From Arenicola marina (taxonomy: Eukaryota; Annelida; Polychaeta; Arenicolidae), in the NCBI GenBank assembly GCA_964019135.1, contig OZ025264.1, forward strand, positions 37,347,994 through 37,411,993: DNA of 64,000 nucleotides, given 5' to 3'. Position numbers and translations under genes: made by a program. The notes below the pieces were generated by a model, which searched no databases, was not told the DNA's origin, and saw only the letters and a program-made list of their open reading frames with translations. Shown here piece after piece: positions 1-17,900 of the stretch (its first letter is position 1; every line of letters begins with the position of its first letter).

Positions 1-3000
1 ATCAGGTACACTAGGTACCACACACACTATCAGGTACACTAGGTACCACACACACCATCAGGTACACTGGGTACTACGCACACCATCAGGTACACTAGGT
101 ACCACACTACATCAGGTACACTAGGTACCATACACTCCATCAGGTACACTCGGTACCGCACACAGCATCAGGTACACTAGGTACCATACACACCATCAGG
201 TACACTAGGTACCACACACACCATCAGGTACACTAGGTACCACACACACCATCAGGTACACTAGGTATCACACACACCATCACGTACACTAGGTACCACT
301 CCCCATCAGGTACACTAGGTACCACACACCCCATCAGGTACACTAGGTACCACACACACCATCAGGTACACTAGGTACCACACACACCATCAGGTACACT
401 AGGTACCACTCCCCATCAGGTACACTAGGTACCACACACCCCATCAGGTACACTAGGTACCACACACACTATCAGGTACACTAGGTACCACACACACCAT
501 CAGGTACACTGGGTACCACACACACCATCAGGTACACTAGGTACCACTCCACATCAGGTACACTAGGTACCACACACACCATCAGGTTCATTAGGTACCA
601 CTCCCCATCAGGTACACTAGGTACCACACACCCCATCAGGTACACTAGGTACCACACACCCCATCAGGTACACTAGGTACCACACACCCCATCAGGTACA
701 CTAGGTACCACACACACTATCAGGTACACTAGGTACCACACACACCATCAGGTACACTAGGTACCACACACACCATCAAGTACACTAGGTAACACACACT
801 CCATCAGGTACACTAGGTACCACACACCCCATTAGGTACACTAGGTACCATACTACATCAGGTACACTAGGTACCACACACACCGTCAGGTACACTAGGT
901 ACCACACACACCATCAGGTACACTAGGTACCACTCCCCATCAGATACACTAGGTACCACACACACCATCAGGTACACTAGGTGCTACACTACATCAGGCG
1001 CACTAGGTACCACACACACCATCAGGTACACTAGGTACCACACACCCCATCAGGTACACTAGGTACCACACACCCCATCAGGTACACTATGTACCACACA
1101 CACCATCAGGTACACTAGTTACCACACACCATCAGGTACACTAGGTACCACACACACCATCAGGTAGACTAGGTACCACACACACTATCAGGTACACTAG
1201 GTACCACACACACCATCAGGTACACTAGGTACCACACACACCATCAGGTACACTAGGTACCACTCTCCATCAGGTACACTAGGTACCACGCTACATCAGG
1301 TACACTAGGTACCAAACACACGGTCAGGTACACTAGGTACCACACACACCATCTGGTACACTGGGTACCACTCCCCATCAGATACACTAGGTACCACACA
1401 CACCATCAGGTACACTAGGTGCCACACTACATCAGGTACACTAGGTACCACACACACCATCAGGTACAATAGGTGGCACACACCCCATCAGGTACACTAG
1501 GTACCACACACCCCATCAGGTACACTAGGTACCACACACACCATCAGGTACACTAGTTACCACACACCATCAAGTATACTAGGTACCACACACCCCATTA
1601 GGTACACTAGGTACCACACACACCATCAGGTACACTAGGTACCACACACACCATCAGGTACACTAGGTACCACACACCCCATCAGTTACACTAGGTACCA
1701 CACACCCCATCAGGTACACTAGGTACCACACACACTATCAGGTACACTAGGTACCACACACACCATCAGGTACACTAGGTACCACAAACACCATCAAGTA
1801 CACTAGGTAACACACACTCCATCAGGTACACTAGGTACCACACACCCCATCAGGTACACTAGGTACCATACTACATCAGGTACACTAGGTACCACACACA
1901 CCGTCAGGTACACTAGGTACCACACACACCATCAGGTACACTAGGTACCACACACACCATCAGGTACACTAGGTGCCACACTACATCAGGCACACTAGGT
2001 ACCACACACACCATCAGGTACACTAGGTACCACACACCCCATCAGGTACACTAGGTACCACACACCCCATCAGGTACACTATGTACCACACACACCATCA
2101 GGTACACTAGTTACCACACACCATCAGGTACACTAGGTACCACACACACTATCAGGTACACTAGGTAGCACACTACATCAGGTACACTAGGTACCACACA
2201 CCCCATCAGGTACACTAGGTACCACACTACATCAGGTACACTCGGTACCACGCACACCATCAGGTACACTAGGTACCACACACACCATCAGGTACACTAG
2301 GTACCACACTCACCATCAGGTACACTAGGTACCACACTACATCAGGTACACTAGGTACCACACACACCATCATTTACACTAGGTATCACACACACCATCA
2401 CGTACACTAGATACCACTCCCCATCAGGTACACTAGGTACCACACACCCCATCAGGTACACTAGGTACCACACACACCATCAGGTACACTAGGTACCACA
2501 CACACCATCAGGTACACTAGGTACCACTCCCCATCAGGTACACTAGGTACCACACACACCATCAGGTACACTAGGTACCACACACCCCATGAGTTACACT
2601 AGGTACCACACACCCCATCAAGTACACTAGGTACCACACACACTATCAGGTACACTAGGTACCACACACACCATCAGGTACACTAGGTACCACAAACACC
2701 ATCAAGTACACTAGGTAACACACACTCCATCAGGTACACTAGGTACCACACACCCCATCAGGTACACTAGGTACCATACTACATCAGGTACACTAGGTAC
2801 CACACACACCGTCAGGTACACTAGGTACCACACACACCATCAGGTACACTAGGTAACACTCCCCATCAGGTACACTAGATACCACACACACCATCAGGTA
2901 CACTAGGTACCACACACACCATCAGGTTCACTAGGTGCCACACTACATCAGGCACACTAGGTACCACACACACCATCAGGTACACTAGGTACCACACACC

Positions 3001-6000
3001 CCATCAGGTACACTAGGTACCACACACCCCATCAGGTACACTATGTACCACACACAACATCAGGTACACTAGTTACCACACACCATCAGGTACACTAGGT
3101 ACCACACACACCATCAGGTACACTAGGTACCACACTACATCAGGTACACTAGGTACCACACACCCCATCAGGTACACTAGGTACCACACTACATCAGGTA
3201 CACTCGGTACCACGCACACCATCAGGTACACTAGGTACCACACACACCATCAAGTACACTAGGTACCACACTCACCATCAGGTACACTAGGTACCACACT
3301 ACATCAGGTACACTAGGTACCACACACACCATCAGTTACACTAGGTATCACACACACCATCACGTACACTAGATACCACTCCCCATCAGGTACACTAGGT
3401 ACCACACACCCCATCAGGTACACTAGGTACCACACACACCATCAGGTACACTAGGTACCACACACACCGTCAGGCACACTAGGTACCACTCCCCATCAGG
3501 TACACTAGGTACCACACACCCCATCAGGTACACTAGGTACCACACACACTATCAGGTACACTAGGTACCACACACACCCTCAGGTACACTGGGTACCACA
3601 CACACCATCAGGTACACTAGGTACCACTCCCCATCAGGTACACTAGGTACCACACACACCATCAGGTTCATTAGGTACCACTCCCCATCAGGTTCATTAG
3701 GTACCACACACCCCATCAGGTACACTAGGTACCACACACCCCACCAGGTACACTAGGTACCACACACCCCGTCAGGTACACTAGGTACCACACACACTAT
3801 CAGGTAAACTAGGTACCACACACACCATCAGGTACACTAGGTACCACACACACCATCAAGTACACTAGGTAACACACACTCCATCAGGTACACTAGGTAC
3901 CACACACACCGTCAGGTACACTAGGTACCACACACACCATCAGGTACACTAGGTACCACTCCCCATCAGATACACTAGGTACCACACACACCATGAGGTA
4001 CACTAGGTGCCACACTACATGAGGCACACTAGGTACCACACACACCATCAGGTACACTAGGTACCACACACCCCATCAGGTACACTAGGTACCACACACC
4101 CCATCAGGTACACTATGTACCACACACACCATCAGGTACACTAGTTACCACACACCATCAGGTACACTAGGTACCACACACACCATCAGGTAGACTAGGT
4201 ACCACACACACTATCAGGTACACTAGGTACCACACACACCATCAGGTACACTAGGTACCACACACACCATCAGGTACACTAGGTACCACTCTCCATCAGG
4301 TACACAAGGTACCACACTACATCAGGTACACTAGGTACCACACACACGGTCAGGTACACTAGGTACCACACACACCATCTGGTACACTGGGTACCACTCC
4401 CCATCAGATACACTAGGTACCACACACACCATCAGGTACACCAGGTGCCACACTACATCAAGTACACTAGGTACCACACACACCATCAGGTACACTAGGT
4501 GCCACACACCCCATCAGGTACACTAGGTACCACACACCCCATCAGGTACACTAGGTACCACACACACCATCAGGTACACTAGTTACCACACACCATCAAG
4601 TACACTAGGTACCACACACCCCATTAGGTACACTAGGTACCATACACACCATCAGGTACACTAGGCACCACACTACATCAGGTACACTAGGTACCACACA
4701 CATCATCAGGTACACTAGGTACCACACACACCATCAGGTAACTAGGTACCACACACACCATCAGGTACACTAGGTACCACACACACCATCAGGTACACTA
4801 GGTACCACACACACCATCAGGTACCCTAGTTACCAAATACCATCAGGTACACTGGGTACCACACACCACATCAGGTACACTGGGTAATACACATTCCATC
4901 AGGTACACTAGGTACCACACACCCCATCAGGTGCACTGGGTACCACACACTCCATCAGGTACACTAGGTACCACACACAACGTCAGGTACACTAGGTACC
5001 ACAGACACCATCAGGTACACTAGGTACCACACACACCATCAGGTAGACTAGTTATCGCATACCCCATCAGGTACACTAGGTACCACACATCCCATCAGGT
5101 ACACTAGGTACCACACACGCCACCAGGTACACTAGGTACGGCACATACCATCAGGTACACTAGGTACCGCACACACCATCAGGTACACTAGGTACCACAC
5201 TACATCAGGTACACTAGGTACCATACACTCCATCAGGTACACTAGGTACCACACACACCATCAGGTACATTAGGTACCATACACACCATCAGGTACACTA
5301 GGTACCACACACACCATCAGGTACACTAGGTACCACATACACCATCAGGTACACTAGGTACCACACACTCCATCAGGTACACTAGGTACCATACACACCA
5401 TCAGGTACACTAGGTACCACACACACCATCAGGTACACTAGGTACCACACACACCATCAGGTACACTGGGTACTACGCACACCATCAGGTACACTAAGTA
5501 CCACACTACATCAGGTACACTAGGTACCACACACTCCATCAGGTACACTCGGTACCATACACTCCATCAGGTACACTCGGTACCGCACACAGCATCAGGT
5601 ACACTAGGTACCACACACACCATCAGGTACACTAGGTACCACACACACCATCAGGAACACGAGGTACCACACACACCATCAGGTACACTAGGTACCACAC
5701 ACACCATCAGGTACCCTAGTTACCAAATACCATCAGGTACACTGGGTACCACACACCACATCAGATACACTGGGTAATACACATTCCATCAGGTACACTA
5801 GGTACCACACACCCCATCAGGTGCACTGGGTACCACACACTCCATCAGGTACACTAGGTACCACACACACCGTCAGGTACACTAGGTACCACAGACACCA
5901 TCAGGTACACTAGGTACCACACACACCATCAGGTAGACTAGTTATCGCATACCCCATCAGGTACACTAGGTACCACACATCCCATCAGGTACACTAGGTA

Positions 6001-9000
6001 CCACACGCGCCACCAGGTACACTAGGTACGGCACATACCATCAGGTACACTAGGTACCACACGCGCCACCAGGTACACTAGGTACGGCACATACCATCTG
6101 GTACACTGGGTACCACTCCCCATCAGGTACACTAGTTACCACACACCATCAGGTACACTAGGTACCACACACACTATCAGGTACACTAGGTACCACACTA
6201 CATCAGGTACACTAGGTACCACACACCCCATCAGGTACACTAGGTACCACACTACATCAGGTACACTCGGTACCACGCACATCATCAGGTACACTAGGTA
6301 CCACACACACCATCAGGTACACTAGGTACCACACTCACCATCAGGTACACTAGGTACCACACTACATCAGGTACACTAGGTACCACACACACCATCAGTT
6401 ACACTAGGTATCACACACACCATCACGTACACTAGATACCACTCCCCATCAGGTACACTAGGTACCACACACCCCATCAGGTACACTAGGTACCACACAC
6501 ACCATCAGGTACACTAGGTACCACACACACCATCAGGTACACTAGGTACCACTCCCCATCAGGTACACTAGGTACCACACACACCATCAGGTACACTAGG
6601 TACCACACACACTATCAGGTACACTAGGTACCACACACACCATCAGGTACACTGGGTACCACACACACCATCAGGTACACTAGGTACCACTCCCCATCAG
6701 GTACACTAGGTACCACACACACCATCAGGTTCATTAGGTACCACTCCCCATCAGGTTCATTAGGTACCACACACCCCATCAGGTACACTAGGTACCACAC
6801 ACCCCACCAGGTACACTAGGTACCACACACCCCGTCAGGTACACTAGGTACCACACACACTATCAGGTAAACTAGGTACCACACACACCATCAGGTACAC
6901 TAGGTACCACACACACCATCAAGTACACTAGGTAACACACACTCCATCAGGTACACTAGGTACCACACACACCGTCAGGTACACTAGGTACCACACACAC
7001 CATCAGGTACACTAGGTACCACTCCCCATCAGATACACTAGGTACCACACACACCATGAGGTACACTAGGTGCCACACTACATCAGGCACACTAGGTACC
7101 ACACACACCATCAGGTACACTAGGTACCACACACCCCATCAGGTACACTAGGTACCACACACCCCATCAGGTACACTATGTACCACACACACCATCAGGT
7201 ACACTAGTTACCACACACCATCAGGTACACTAGGTACCACACACACCATCAGGTAGACTAGGTACCACACACACTATCAGGTACACTAGGTACCACACAC
7301 ACCATCAGGTACACTAGGTACCACACACACCATCAGGTACACTAGGTACCACTCTCCATCAGGTACACAAGGTACCACACTACATCAGGTACACTAGGTA
7401 CCACACACACGGTCAGGTACACTAGGTACCACACACACCATCTGGTACACTGGGTACCACTCCCCATTAGATACACTAGGTACCACACACACCATCAGGT
7501 ACACCAGGTGCCACACTACATCAAGTACACTAGGTACCACACACACCATCAGGTACACTAGGTGCCACACACCCCATCAGGTACACTAGGTACCACACAC
7601 CCCATCAGGTACACTAGGTACCACACACACCATCAGGTACACTAGTTACCACACACCATCAAGTACACTAGGTACCACACACCCCATTAGGTACACTAGG
7701 TACCACACACACCATCAGGTACACTAGGCACCACACTACATCAGGTACACTAGGTACCACACACATCATCAGGTACACTAGGTACCACACACACCATCAG
7801 GTACACTAGGTACCACACACACCATCAGGTACACTAGGTACCACACACACCATCAGGTACACTAGGTACCACACACACCATCAGGTACCCTAGTTACCAA
7901 AGACCATCAGGTACACTGGGTACCACACACCACATCAGGTACACTGGGTAATACACATTCCATCAGGTACACTAGGTACCACACACCCCATCAGGTGCAC
8001 TGGGTACCACACACTCCATCAGGAACACTAGGTACCACACACACCGTCAGGTACACTAGGTACCACAGACACCATCAGGTACACTAGGTACCACACACAC
8101 CATCAGGTAGACTAGTTATCGCATACCCCATCAGGTACACTAGGTACCACACATCCCATCAGGTACACTAGGTACCACACACGCCACCAGGTACACTAGG
8201 TACGGCACATACCATCAGGTACACTAGGTACCGCACACACCATCAGGTACACTAGGTACCACACTACATCAGGTACACTAGGTACCATACACTCCATCAG
8301 GTACACTAGGTACCACACACACCATCAGGTACATTAGGTACCATACACACCATCAGGTACACTAGGTACCACACACACCATCAGGTACACTAGGTACCAC
8401 ATACACCATCAGGTACACTAGGTACCACACACTCCATCAGGTACACTAGGTACCATACACACCATCAGGTACACTAGGTACCACACACACCATCAGGTAC
8501 ACTAGGTACCACACACACCATCAGGTACACTGGGTACTACGCACACCATCAGGTACACTAGGTACCACACTACATCAGGTACACTAGGTACCATACACTC
8601 CATCAGGTACACTCGGTACCGCACACAGCATCAGGTACACTAGGTACCACACACACCATCAGGTACACTAGGTACGACACACACCATCAAGTACACTAGG
8701 TACCACACACACCATCAATTACACTAGGTACCACACACACCATCAGGTACCCTAGTTACCAAATACCATCAGGTACACTGGGTACCACACACCACATCAG
8801 GTACACTGGGTAATACACATTCCGTCAGGTACACTAGGTACCACACACCCCATCAGGTGCACTGGGTACCACACACTCCATCAGGTACACTAGGTACCAC
8901 ACACACCGTCAGGTACACTAGGTACCACAGACACCATCAGGTACACTAGGTACCACACACACCATCAGGTAGACTAGTTATCGCATACCCCATCAGGTAC

Positions 9001-11929
9001 ACTAGGTACCACACATCCCATCAGGTACACTAGGTACCACACACGCCACCAGGTACACTAGGTACGGCACATACCATCAGGTACACTAGGTACCGCACAC
9101 ACCATCAGGTACACTAGGTACCATACACTCCATCAGGTACACTAGGTACCACACACACCATCAGTTACATTAGGTACCATACACACCATCAGGTACACTA
9201 GGTACCACACACACCATCAGGTACACTAGGTACCACATACACCATCAGGTACACTAGGTACCACACACTCCATCAGGTACACTAGGTACCATACACACCA
9301 TGAGGTACACTAGGTACCACACACACTATCAGGTACACTAGGTACCACACACCCCATCAGGTACACTAGGTACCACACACACTATCAGGTACACTAGGTA
9401 CCACACTACATCAGGTACACTAGGTACCATACACTCCATCAGGTACACTAGGTAACACACACTCCATCAGGTACACTAGGTACCATACACACCATCAGGT
9501 ACACTAGGTACCACACACACCATCAGGTACACTAGGTACCACACACACCATCAGGTACACTAGGTATCACACACACCATCACGTACACTAGGTACCACTC
9601 CCCATCAGGTACACTAGGTACCACACACCCCATCAGGTACACTAGGTACCACACACACCATCAGGTACACTAGGTACCACACACACCATCAGGTACACTA
9701 GGTACCACTCCCCATCAGGTACACTAGGTACCACACACCCCATCAGGTACACTAGGTACCACACACACTATCAGGTACACTAGGTACCACACACACCATC
9801 AGGTACACTGGGTACCACACACACCATCAGGTACACTAGGTACCACTCCCCATCAGGTACACTAGGTACCACACACACCATCAGGTTCATTAGGTACCAC
9901 TCCCCATCAGGTACACTAGGTACCACACACCCCATCAGGTACACTAGGTACCACACACCCCATCAGGTACACTAGGTACCACACACCCCATCAGGTACAC
10001 TAGGTACCACACACACTATCAGGTACACTAGGTACCACACACACCATCAGGTACACTAGGTACCACACACACCATCAAGTACACTAGGTAACACACACTC
10101 CATCAGGTACACTAGGTACCACACACCCCATTAGGTACACTAGGTACCATACTACATCAGGTACACTAGGTACCACACACACCGTCAGGTACACTAGGTA
10201 CCACACACACCATCAGGTACACTAGGTACCACTCCCCATCAGATACACTAGGTACCACACACACCATCAGGTACACTAGGTGCTACACTACATCAGGCGC
10301 ACTAGGTACCACACACACCATCAGGTACACTAGGTACCACACACCCCATCAGGTACACTAGGTACCACACACCCCATCAGGTACACTATGTACCACACAC
10401 ACCATCAGGTACACTAGTTACCACACACCATCAGGTACACTAGGTACCACTCTCCATCAGGTACACTAGGTACCACGCTACATCAGGTACACTAGGTACC
10501 AAACACACGGTCAGGTACACTAGGTACCACACACACCATCTGGTACACTGGGTACCACTCCCCATCAGATACACTAGGTACCACACACACCATCAGTTAC
10601 ACTAGGTGCCACACTACATCAGGTACACTAGGTACCACACACTCCATCAGGTACACTAGGTGGCACACACCCCATCAGGTACACTAGGTACCACACACCC
10701 CATCAGGTACACTAGGTACCACACACACCATCAGGTACACTAGTTACCACACACCATCAAGTATACTAGGTACCACACACCCCATTAGGTACACTAGGTA
10801 CCACACACACCATCAGGTACACTAGGCACCACACTACATCAGGTACACTAGGTACCACACACATCATCAGGTACACTAGGTACCACACACACCATCAGGT
10901 ACACTAGGTACCACACACCCCATCAGTTACACTAGGTACCACACACCCCATCAGGTACACTAGGTACCACACACACTATCAGGTACACTAGGTACCACAC
11001 ACACCATCAGGTACACTGGGTACCACAAACACCATCAAGTACACTAGGTAACACACACTCCATCAGGTACACTAGGTACCACACACCCCATCAGGTACAC
11101 TAGGTACCATACTACATCAGGTAAACTAGGTACCACACACACCGTCAGGTACACTAGGTACCACACACACCATCGGGTACACTAGGTAACACTCCCCATC
11201 AGGTACACTAGGTACCACACACACCATCAGGTACACTAGGTACCACACACACCATCAGGTACACTAGGTGCCACACTACATCAGGCACACTAGGTACCAC
11301 ACACACCATCAGGTACACTAGGTACCACACACCATCAGGAACACTAGGTACCACACACCCCATCAGGTACACTAGGTACCACACACCCCATCAGGTACAC
11401 TAGGTACCACACACCCCATCAGGTACACTATGTACCACACACACCATCAGGTACACTAGGTGCCACACTACATCAGGCACACTAGGTACCACACACACCA
11501 TCAGGTACACTAGGTACCACACACCATCAGGAACACTAGGTACCACACACCCCATCAGGTACACTAGGTACCACACACCCCATCAGGTACACTATGTACC
11601 ACACACACCATCAGGTACACTAGTTACCACACACCATCAGGTACACTAGGTACCACACACACCATCAGGTACACTAGGTAGCACACTACATCAGGTACAC
11701 TAGGTACCACACACCCCATCAGGTACACTAGGTACCACACTACATCAGGTACACTCGGTACCACGCCCACCATCAGGTACACTAGGTACCACACACACCA
11801 TCAGGTACACTAGGTACCACACTCACCATCAGGTACACTAGGTACCACACTACATCAGGTACACTAGGTACCACACACACCATCAGTTACACTAGGTATC
11901 ACACACACCATCACGTACACTAGATACCA

Positions 11930-14900
11930 CTCCCCATCAGGTACACTAGGTACCACACACCCCATCAGGTACACTAGGTACCACACACACCATCAGGTAC
12001 ACTAGGTACCACACACACCATCAGGTACACTAGGTACCACTCCCCATCAGGTACACTAGGTACCACACACACCATCAGGTACACTAGGTACCACACACCC
12101 CATCAGTTACACTAGGTACCACACACCCCATCAAGTACACTAGGTACCACACACACTATCAGGTACACTAGGTACCACACACACCCTCAGGTACACTAGG
12201 TACCACAAACACCATCAAGTACACTAGGTAACACACACTCCATCAGGTACACTAGGTACCACACACCCCATCAGGTACACTAGGTACCATGCTACATCAG
12301 GTACACTAGGTACCACACACACCGTCAGGTACACTAGGTACCACACACACCATCAGGTACACTAGGTAACACTCCCCATCAGGTACACTAGGTACCACAC
12401 ACCCCATCAGGTACACTAGGTACCACACACCCCATCAGGTACACTATGTACCACACACAACATCAGGTACACTAGTTACCACACACCATCAGGTACACTA
12501 GGTACCACACACACCATCAGGTACACTAGGTACCACACTACATCAGGTACACTAGGTACCACACTACATCAGGTACACTCGGTACCACGCACACCATCAG
12601 GTACACTAGGTACCACACACACCATCAGGTACACTAGGTACCACTCACCATCAGGTACACTAGGTACCACACTACATCAGGTACACTAGGTACCACACAC
12701 ACCATCAGTTACACTAGGTATCACACACACCATCACGTACACTAGATACCACTCCCCATCAGGTACACTAGGTACCACACACCCCATCAGGTACACTAGG
12801 TACCACACACACCATCAGGTACACTAGGTACCACACACACCATCAGGTACACTAGGTACCACTCCCCATCAGGTACACTAGGTACCACACGCCCCATCAG
12901 GTACACTAGGTACCACACACACTATCAGGTACACTAGGTACCACACACACCATCAGGTACACTGGGTACCACACACACCATCAGGTACACTAGGTACCAC
13001 TCCCCATCAGGTACACTAGGTACCACACACACCATCAGGTTCATTAGGTACCACTCCCCATCAGGTTCATTAGGTACCACACACCCCATCAGGTACACTA
13101 GGTACCACACACCCCACCAGGTACACTAGGTACCACACACCCCGTCAGGTACACTAGGTACCACACACACTATCAGGTAAACTAGGTACCACACACACCA
13201 TCAGGTACACTAGGTACCACACACACCATCAAGTACACTAGGTAACACACACTCCATCAGGTACACTAGGTACCACACACACCGTCAGGTACACTAGGTA
13301 CCACACACACCATCAGGTACACTAGGTACCACTCCCCATCAGATACACTAGGTACCACACACACCATGAGGTACACTAGGTGCCACACTACATCAGGCAC
13401 ACTAGGTACCACACACACCATCAGGTACACTAGGTACCACACACCCCATCAGGTACACTAGGTACCACACACCCCATCAGGTACACTATGTACCACACAC
13501 ACCATCAGGTACACTAGTTACCACACACCATCAGGTACACTAGGTACCACACACACCATCAGGTAGACTAGGTACCACACACACTATCAGGTACACTAGG
13601 TACCACACACACCATCAGGTACACTAGGTACCACACACACCATCAGGTACACTAGGTACCACTCTCCATCAGGTACACAAGGTACCACACTACATCAGGT
13701 ACACTAGGTACCACACACACGGTCAGGTACACTAGGTACCACACACACCATCTGGTACACTGGGTACCACTCCCCATCAGATACACTAGGTACCACACAC
13801 ACCATCAGGTACACCAGGTGCCACACTACATCAAGTACACTAGGTACCACACACACCATCAGGTACACTAGGTGCCACACACCCCATCAGGTACACTAGG
13901 TACCACACACCCCATCAGGTACACTAGGTACCACACACCCCATCAGGTACACTAGGTACCACACACCCCATCAGGTACACTATGTACCACACACAACATC
14001 AGGTACACTAGTTACCACACACCATCAGGTACACTAGGTACCACACACACCATCAGGTACACTAGGTACCACACTACATCAGGTACACTAGGTACCACAC
14101 TACATCAGGTACACTCGGTACCACGCACACCATCAGGTACACTAGGTACCACACACACCATCAGGTACACTAGGTACCACACTCACCATCAGGTACACCA
14201 GGTGCCACACTACATCAAGTACACTAGGTACCACACACACCATCAGGTACACTAGGTGCCACACACCCCATCAGGTACACTAGGTACCACACACCCCATC
14301 AGGTACACTAGGTACCACACACCCCATCAGGTACACTAGGTACCACACACCCCATCAGGTACACTATGTACCACACACAACATCAGGTACACTAGTTACC
14401 ACACACCATCAGGTACACTAGGTACCACTCCCCATCAGGTACACTAGGTACCACACACCCCATCAGGTACACTAGGTACCACACACACTATCAGGTACAC
14501 TAGGTACCACACACACCATCAGGTACACTGGGTACCACACACACCATCAGGTACACTAGGTACCACTCCCCATCAGGTACACTAGGTACCACACACACCA
14601 TCAGGTTCATTAGGTACCACTCCCCATCAGGTTCATTAGGTACCACACACCCCATCAGGTACACTAGGTACCACACACCCCACCAGGTACACTAGGTACC
14701 ACACACCCCGTCAGGTACACTAGGTACCACACACACTATCAGGTAAACTAGGTACCACACACACCATCACGTACACTAGGTACCACACACACCATCAAGT
14801 ACACTAGGTAACACACACTCCATCAGGTACACTAGGTACCACACACACCGTCAGGTACACTAGGTACCACACACACCATCAGGTACACTAGGTACCACTC

Positions 14901-17900
14901 CCCATCAGATACACTAGGTACCACACACACCATGAGGTACACTAGGTGCCACACTACATCAGGCACACTAGGTACCACACACACCATCAGGTACACTAGG
15001 TACCACACACCCCATCAGGTACACTAGGTACCACACACCCCATCAGGTACACTATGTACCACACACACCATCAGGTACACTAGTTACCACACACCATCAG
15101 GTACACTAGGTACCACACACACCATCAGGTAGACTAGGTACCACACACACTATCAGGTACACTAGGTACCACACACACCATCAGTTACACTAGGTACCAC
15201 ACACACCATCAGGTACACTAGGTACCACTCTCCATCAAGTACACAAGGTACCACACTACATCAGGTACACTAGGTACCACACACACGGTCAGGTACACTA
15301 GGTACCACACACACCATCTGGTACACTGGGTACCACTCCCCATCAGATACACTAGGTACCACACACACCATCAGGTACACCAGGTGCCACACTACATCAA
15401 GTACACTAGGTACCACACACACCATCAGGTACACTAGGTGCCACACACCCCATCAGGTACACTAGGTACCACACACCCCATCAGGTACACTAGGTACCAC
15501 ACACACCATCAGGTACACTAGTTACCACACACCATCAAGTACACTAGGTACCACACACCCCATTAGGTACACTAGGTACCACACACACCATCAGGTACAC
15601 TAGGCACCACACTACATCAGGTACACTAGGTACCACACACATCATCAGGTACACTAGGTACCACACACACCATCAGGTACACTAGGTACCACACACACCA
15701 TCAGGTACACTAGGTACCACACACACCATCAGGTACACTAGGTACCACACACACCATCAGGTACCCTAGTTACCAAATACCATCAGGTACACTGGGTACC
15801 ACACACCACATCAGGTACACTGGGTAATACACATTCCATCAGGTACACTAGGTACCACACACCCCACCAGGTGCACTGGGTACCACACACTCCATCAGGT
15901 ACACTAGGTACCACACACAACGTCAGGTACACTAGGTACCACAGACACCATCAGGTACACTAGGTACCACACACACCATCAGGTAGACTAGTTATCGCAT
16001 ACCCCATCAGGTACACTAGGTACCACACATCCCATCAGGTACACTAGGTACCACACACGCCACCAGGTACACTAGGTACGGCACATACCATCAGGTACAC
16101 TAGGTACCACACTACATCAGGTACACTAGGTACCATACACTCCATCAGGTACACTAGGTACCACACACACCATCAGGTACATTAGGTACCATACACACCA
16201 TCAGGTACACTAGGTACCACACACACCATCAGGTACACTAGGTACCACATACACCATCAGGTACACTAGGTACCACACACTCCATCAGGTACACTAGGTA
16301 CCATACACACCATCAGGTACACTAGGTACCACACACACCATCAGGTACACTAGGTACCACACACACCATCAGGTACACTGGGTACTACGCACACCATCAG
16401 GTACACTAGGTACCACACTACATCAGGTACACTAGGTACCACACACTCCATCAGGTACACTCGGTACCATACACTCCATCAGGTACACTCGGTACCGCAC
16501 ACAGCATCAGGTACACTAGGTACCACACACACCATCAGGTACACTAGGTACCACACACACCATCAGGTACACTAGGTACCACACACTCCATCAGGTACAC
16601 TAGGTACCACACACACCGTCAGGTACACTAGGTACCACAGACACCATCAGGTACACTAGGTACCACACACACCATCAGGTAGACTAGTTATCGCATACCC
16701 CATCAGGTACACTAGGTACCACACATCCCATCAGGTACACTAGGTACCACACACCCCATCAGGTACACTAGGTACCACACACACCATCAGGTACACTAGG
16801 TACCACACACACCATCAGGTACACTAGGTACCACTCCCCATCAGGTACACTAGGTACCACACACCCCATCAGGTACACTAGGTACCACACACACTATCAG
16901 GTACACTAGGTACCACACACACCATCAGGTACACTGGGTACCACACACACCATCAGGTACACTAGGTACCACTCCCCATCAGGTACACTAGGTACCACAC
17001 ACACCATCAGGTTCATTAGGTACCACTCCCCATCAGGTTCATTAGGTACCACACACCCCATCAGGTACACTAGGTACCACACACCCCACCAGGTACACTA
17101 GGTACCACACACCCCGTCAGGTACACTAGGTACCACACACACTATCAGGTAAACTAGGTACCACACACACCATCACGTACACTAGGTACCACACACACCA
17201 TCAAGTACACTAGGTAACACACACTCCATCAGGTACACTAGGTACCACACACACCGTCAGGTACACTAGGTACCACACACACCATCAGGTACACTAGGTA
17301 CCACTCCCCATCAGATACACTAGGTACCACACACACCATGAGGTACACTAGGTGCCACATTACATCAGGCACACTAGGTACCACACACACCATCAGGTAC
17401 ACTAGGTACCACACACCCCATCAGGTACACTAGGTACCACACACCCCATCAGGTACACTATGTACCACACACACCATCAGGTACACTAGTTACCACACAC
17501 CATCAGGTACACTAGGTACCACACACACCATCAGGTACACTAGGTACCACACACACTATCAGGTACACTAGGTACCACACACACCATCAGGTACACTAGG
17601 TACCACACACACCATCAGGTACACTAGGTACCACTCTCCATCAAGTACACAAGGTACCACACTACATCAGGTACACTAGGTACCACACACACGGTCAGGT
17701 ACACTAGGTACCACACACACCATCTGGTACACTGGGTACCACTCCCCATCAGATACACTAGGTACCACACACACCATCAGGTACACCAGGTGCCACACTA
17801 CATCAAGTACACTAGGTACCACACACACCATCAGGTACACTAGGTGCCACACACCCCATCAGGTACACTAGGTACCACACACCCCATCAGGTACACTAGG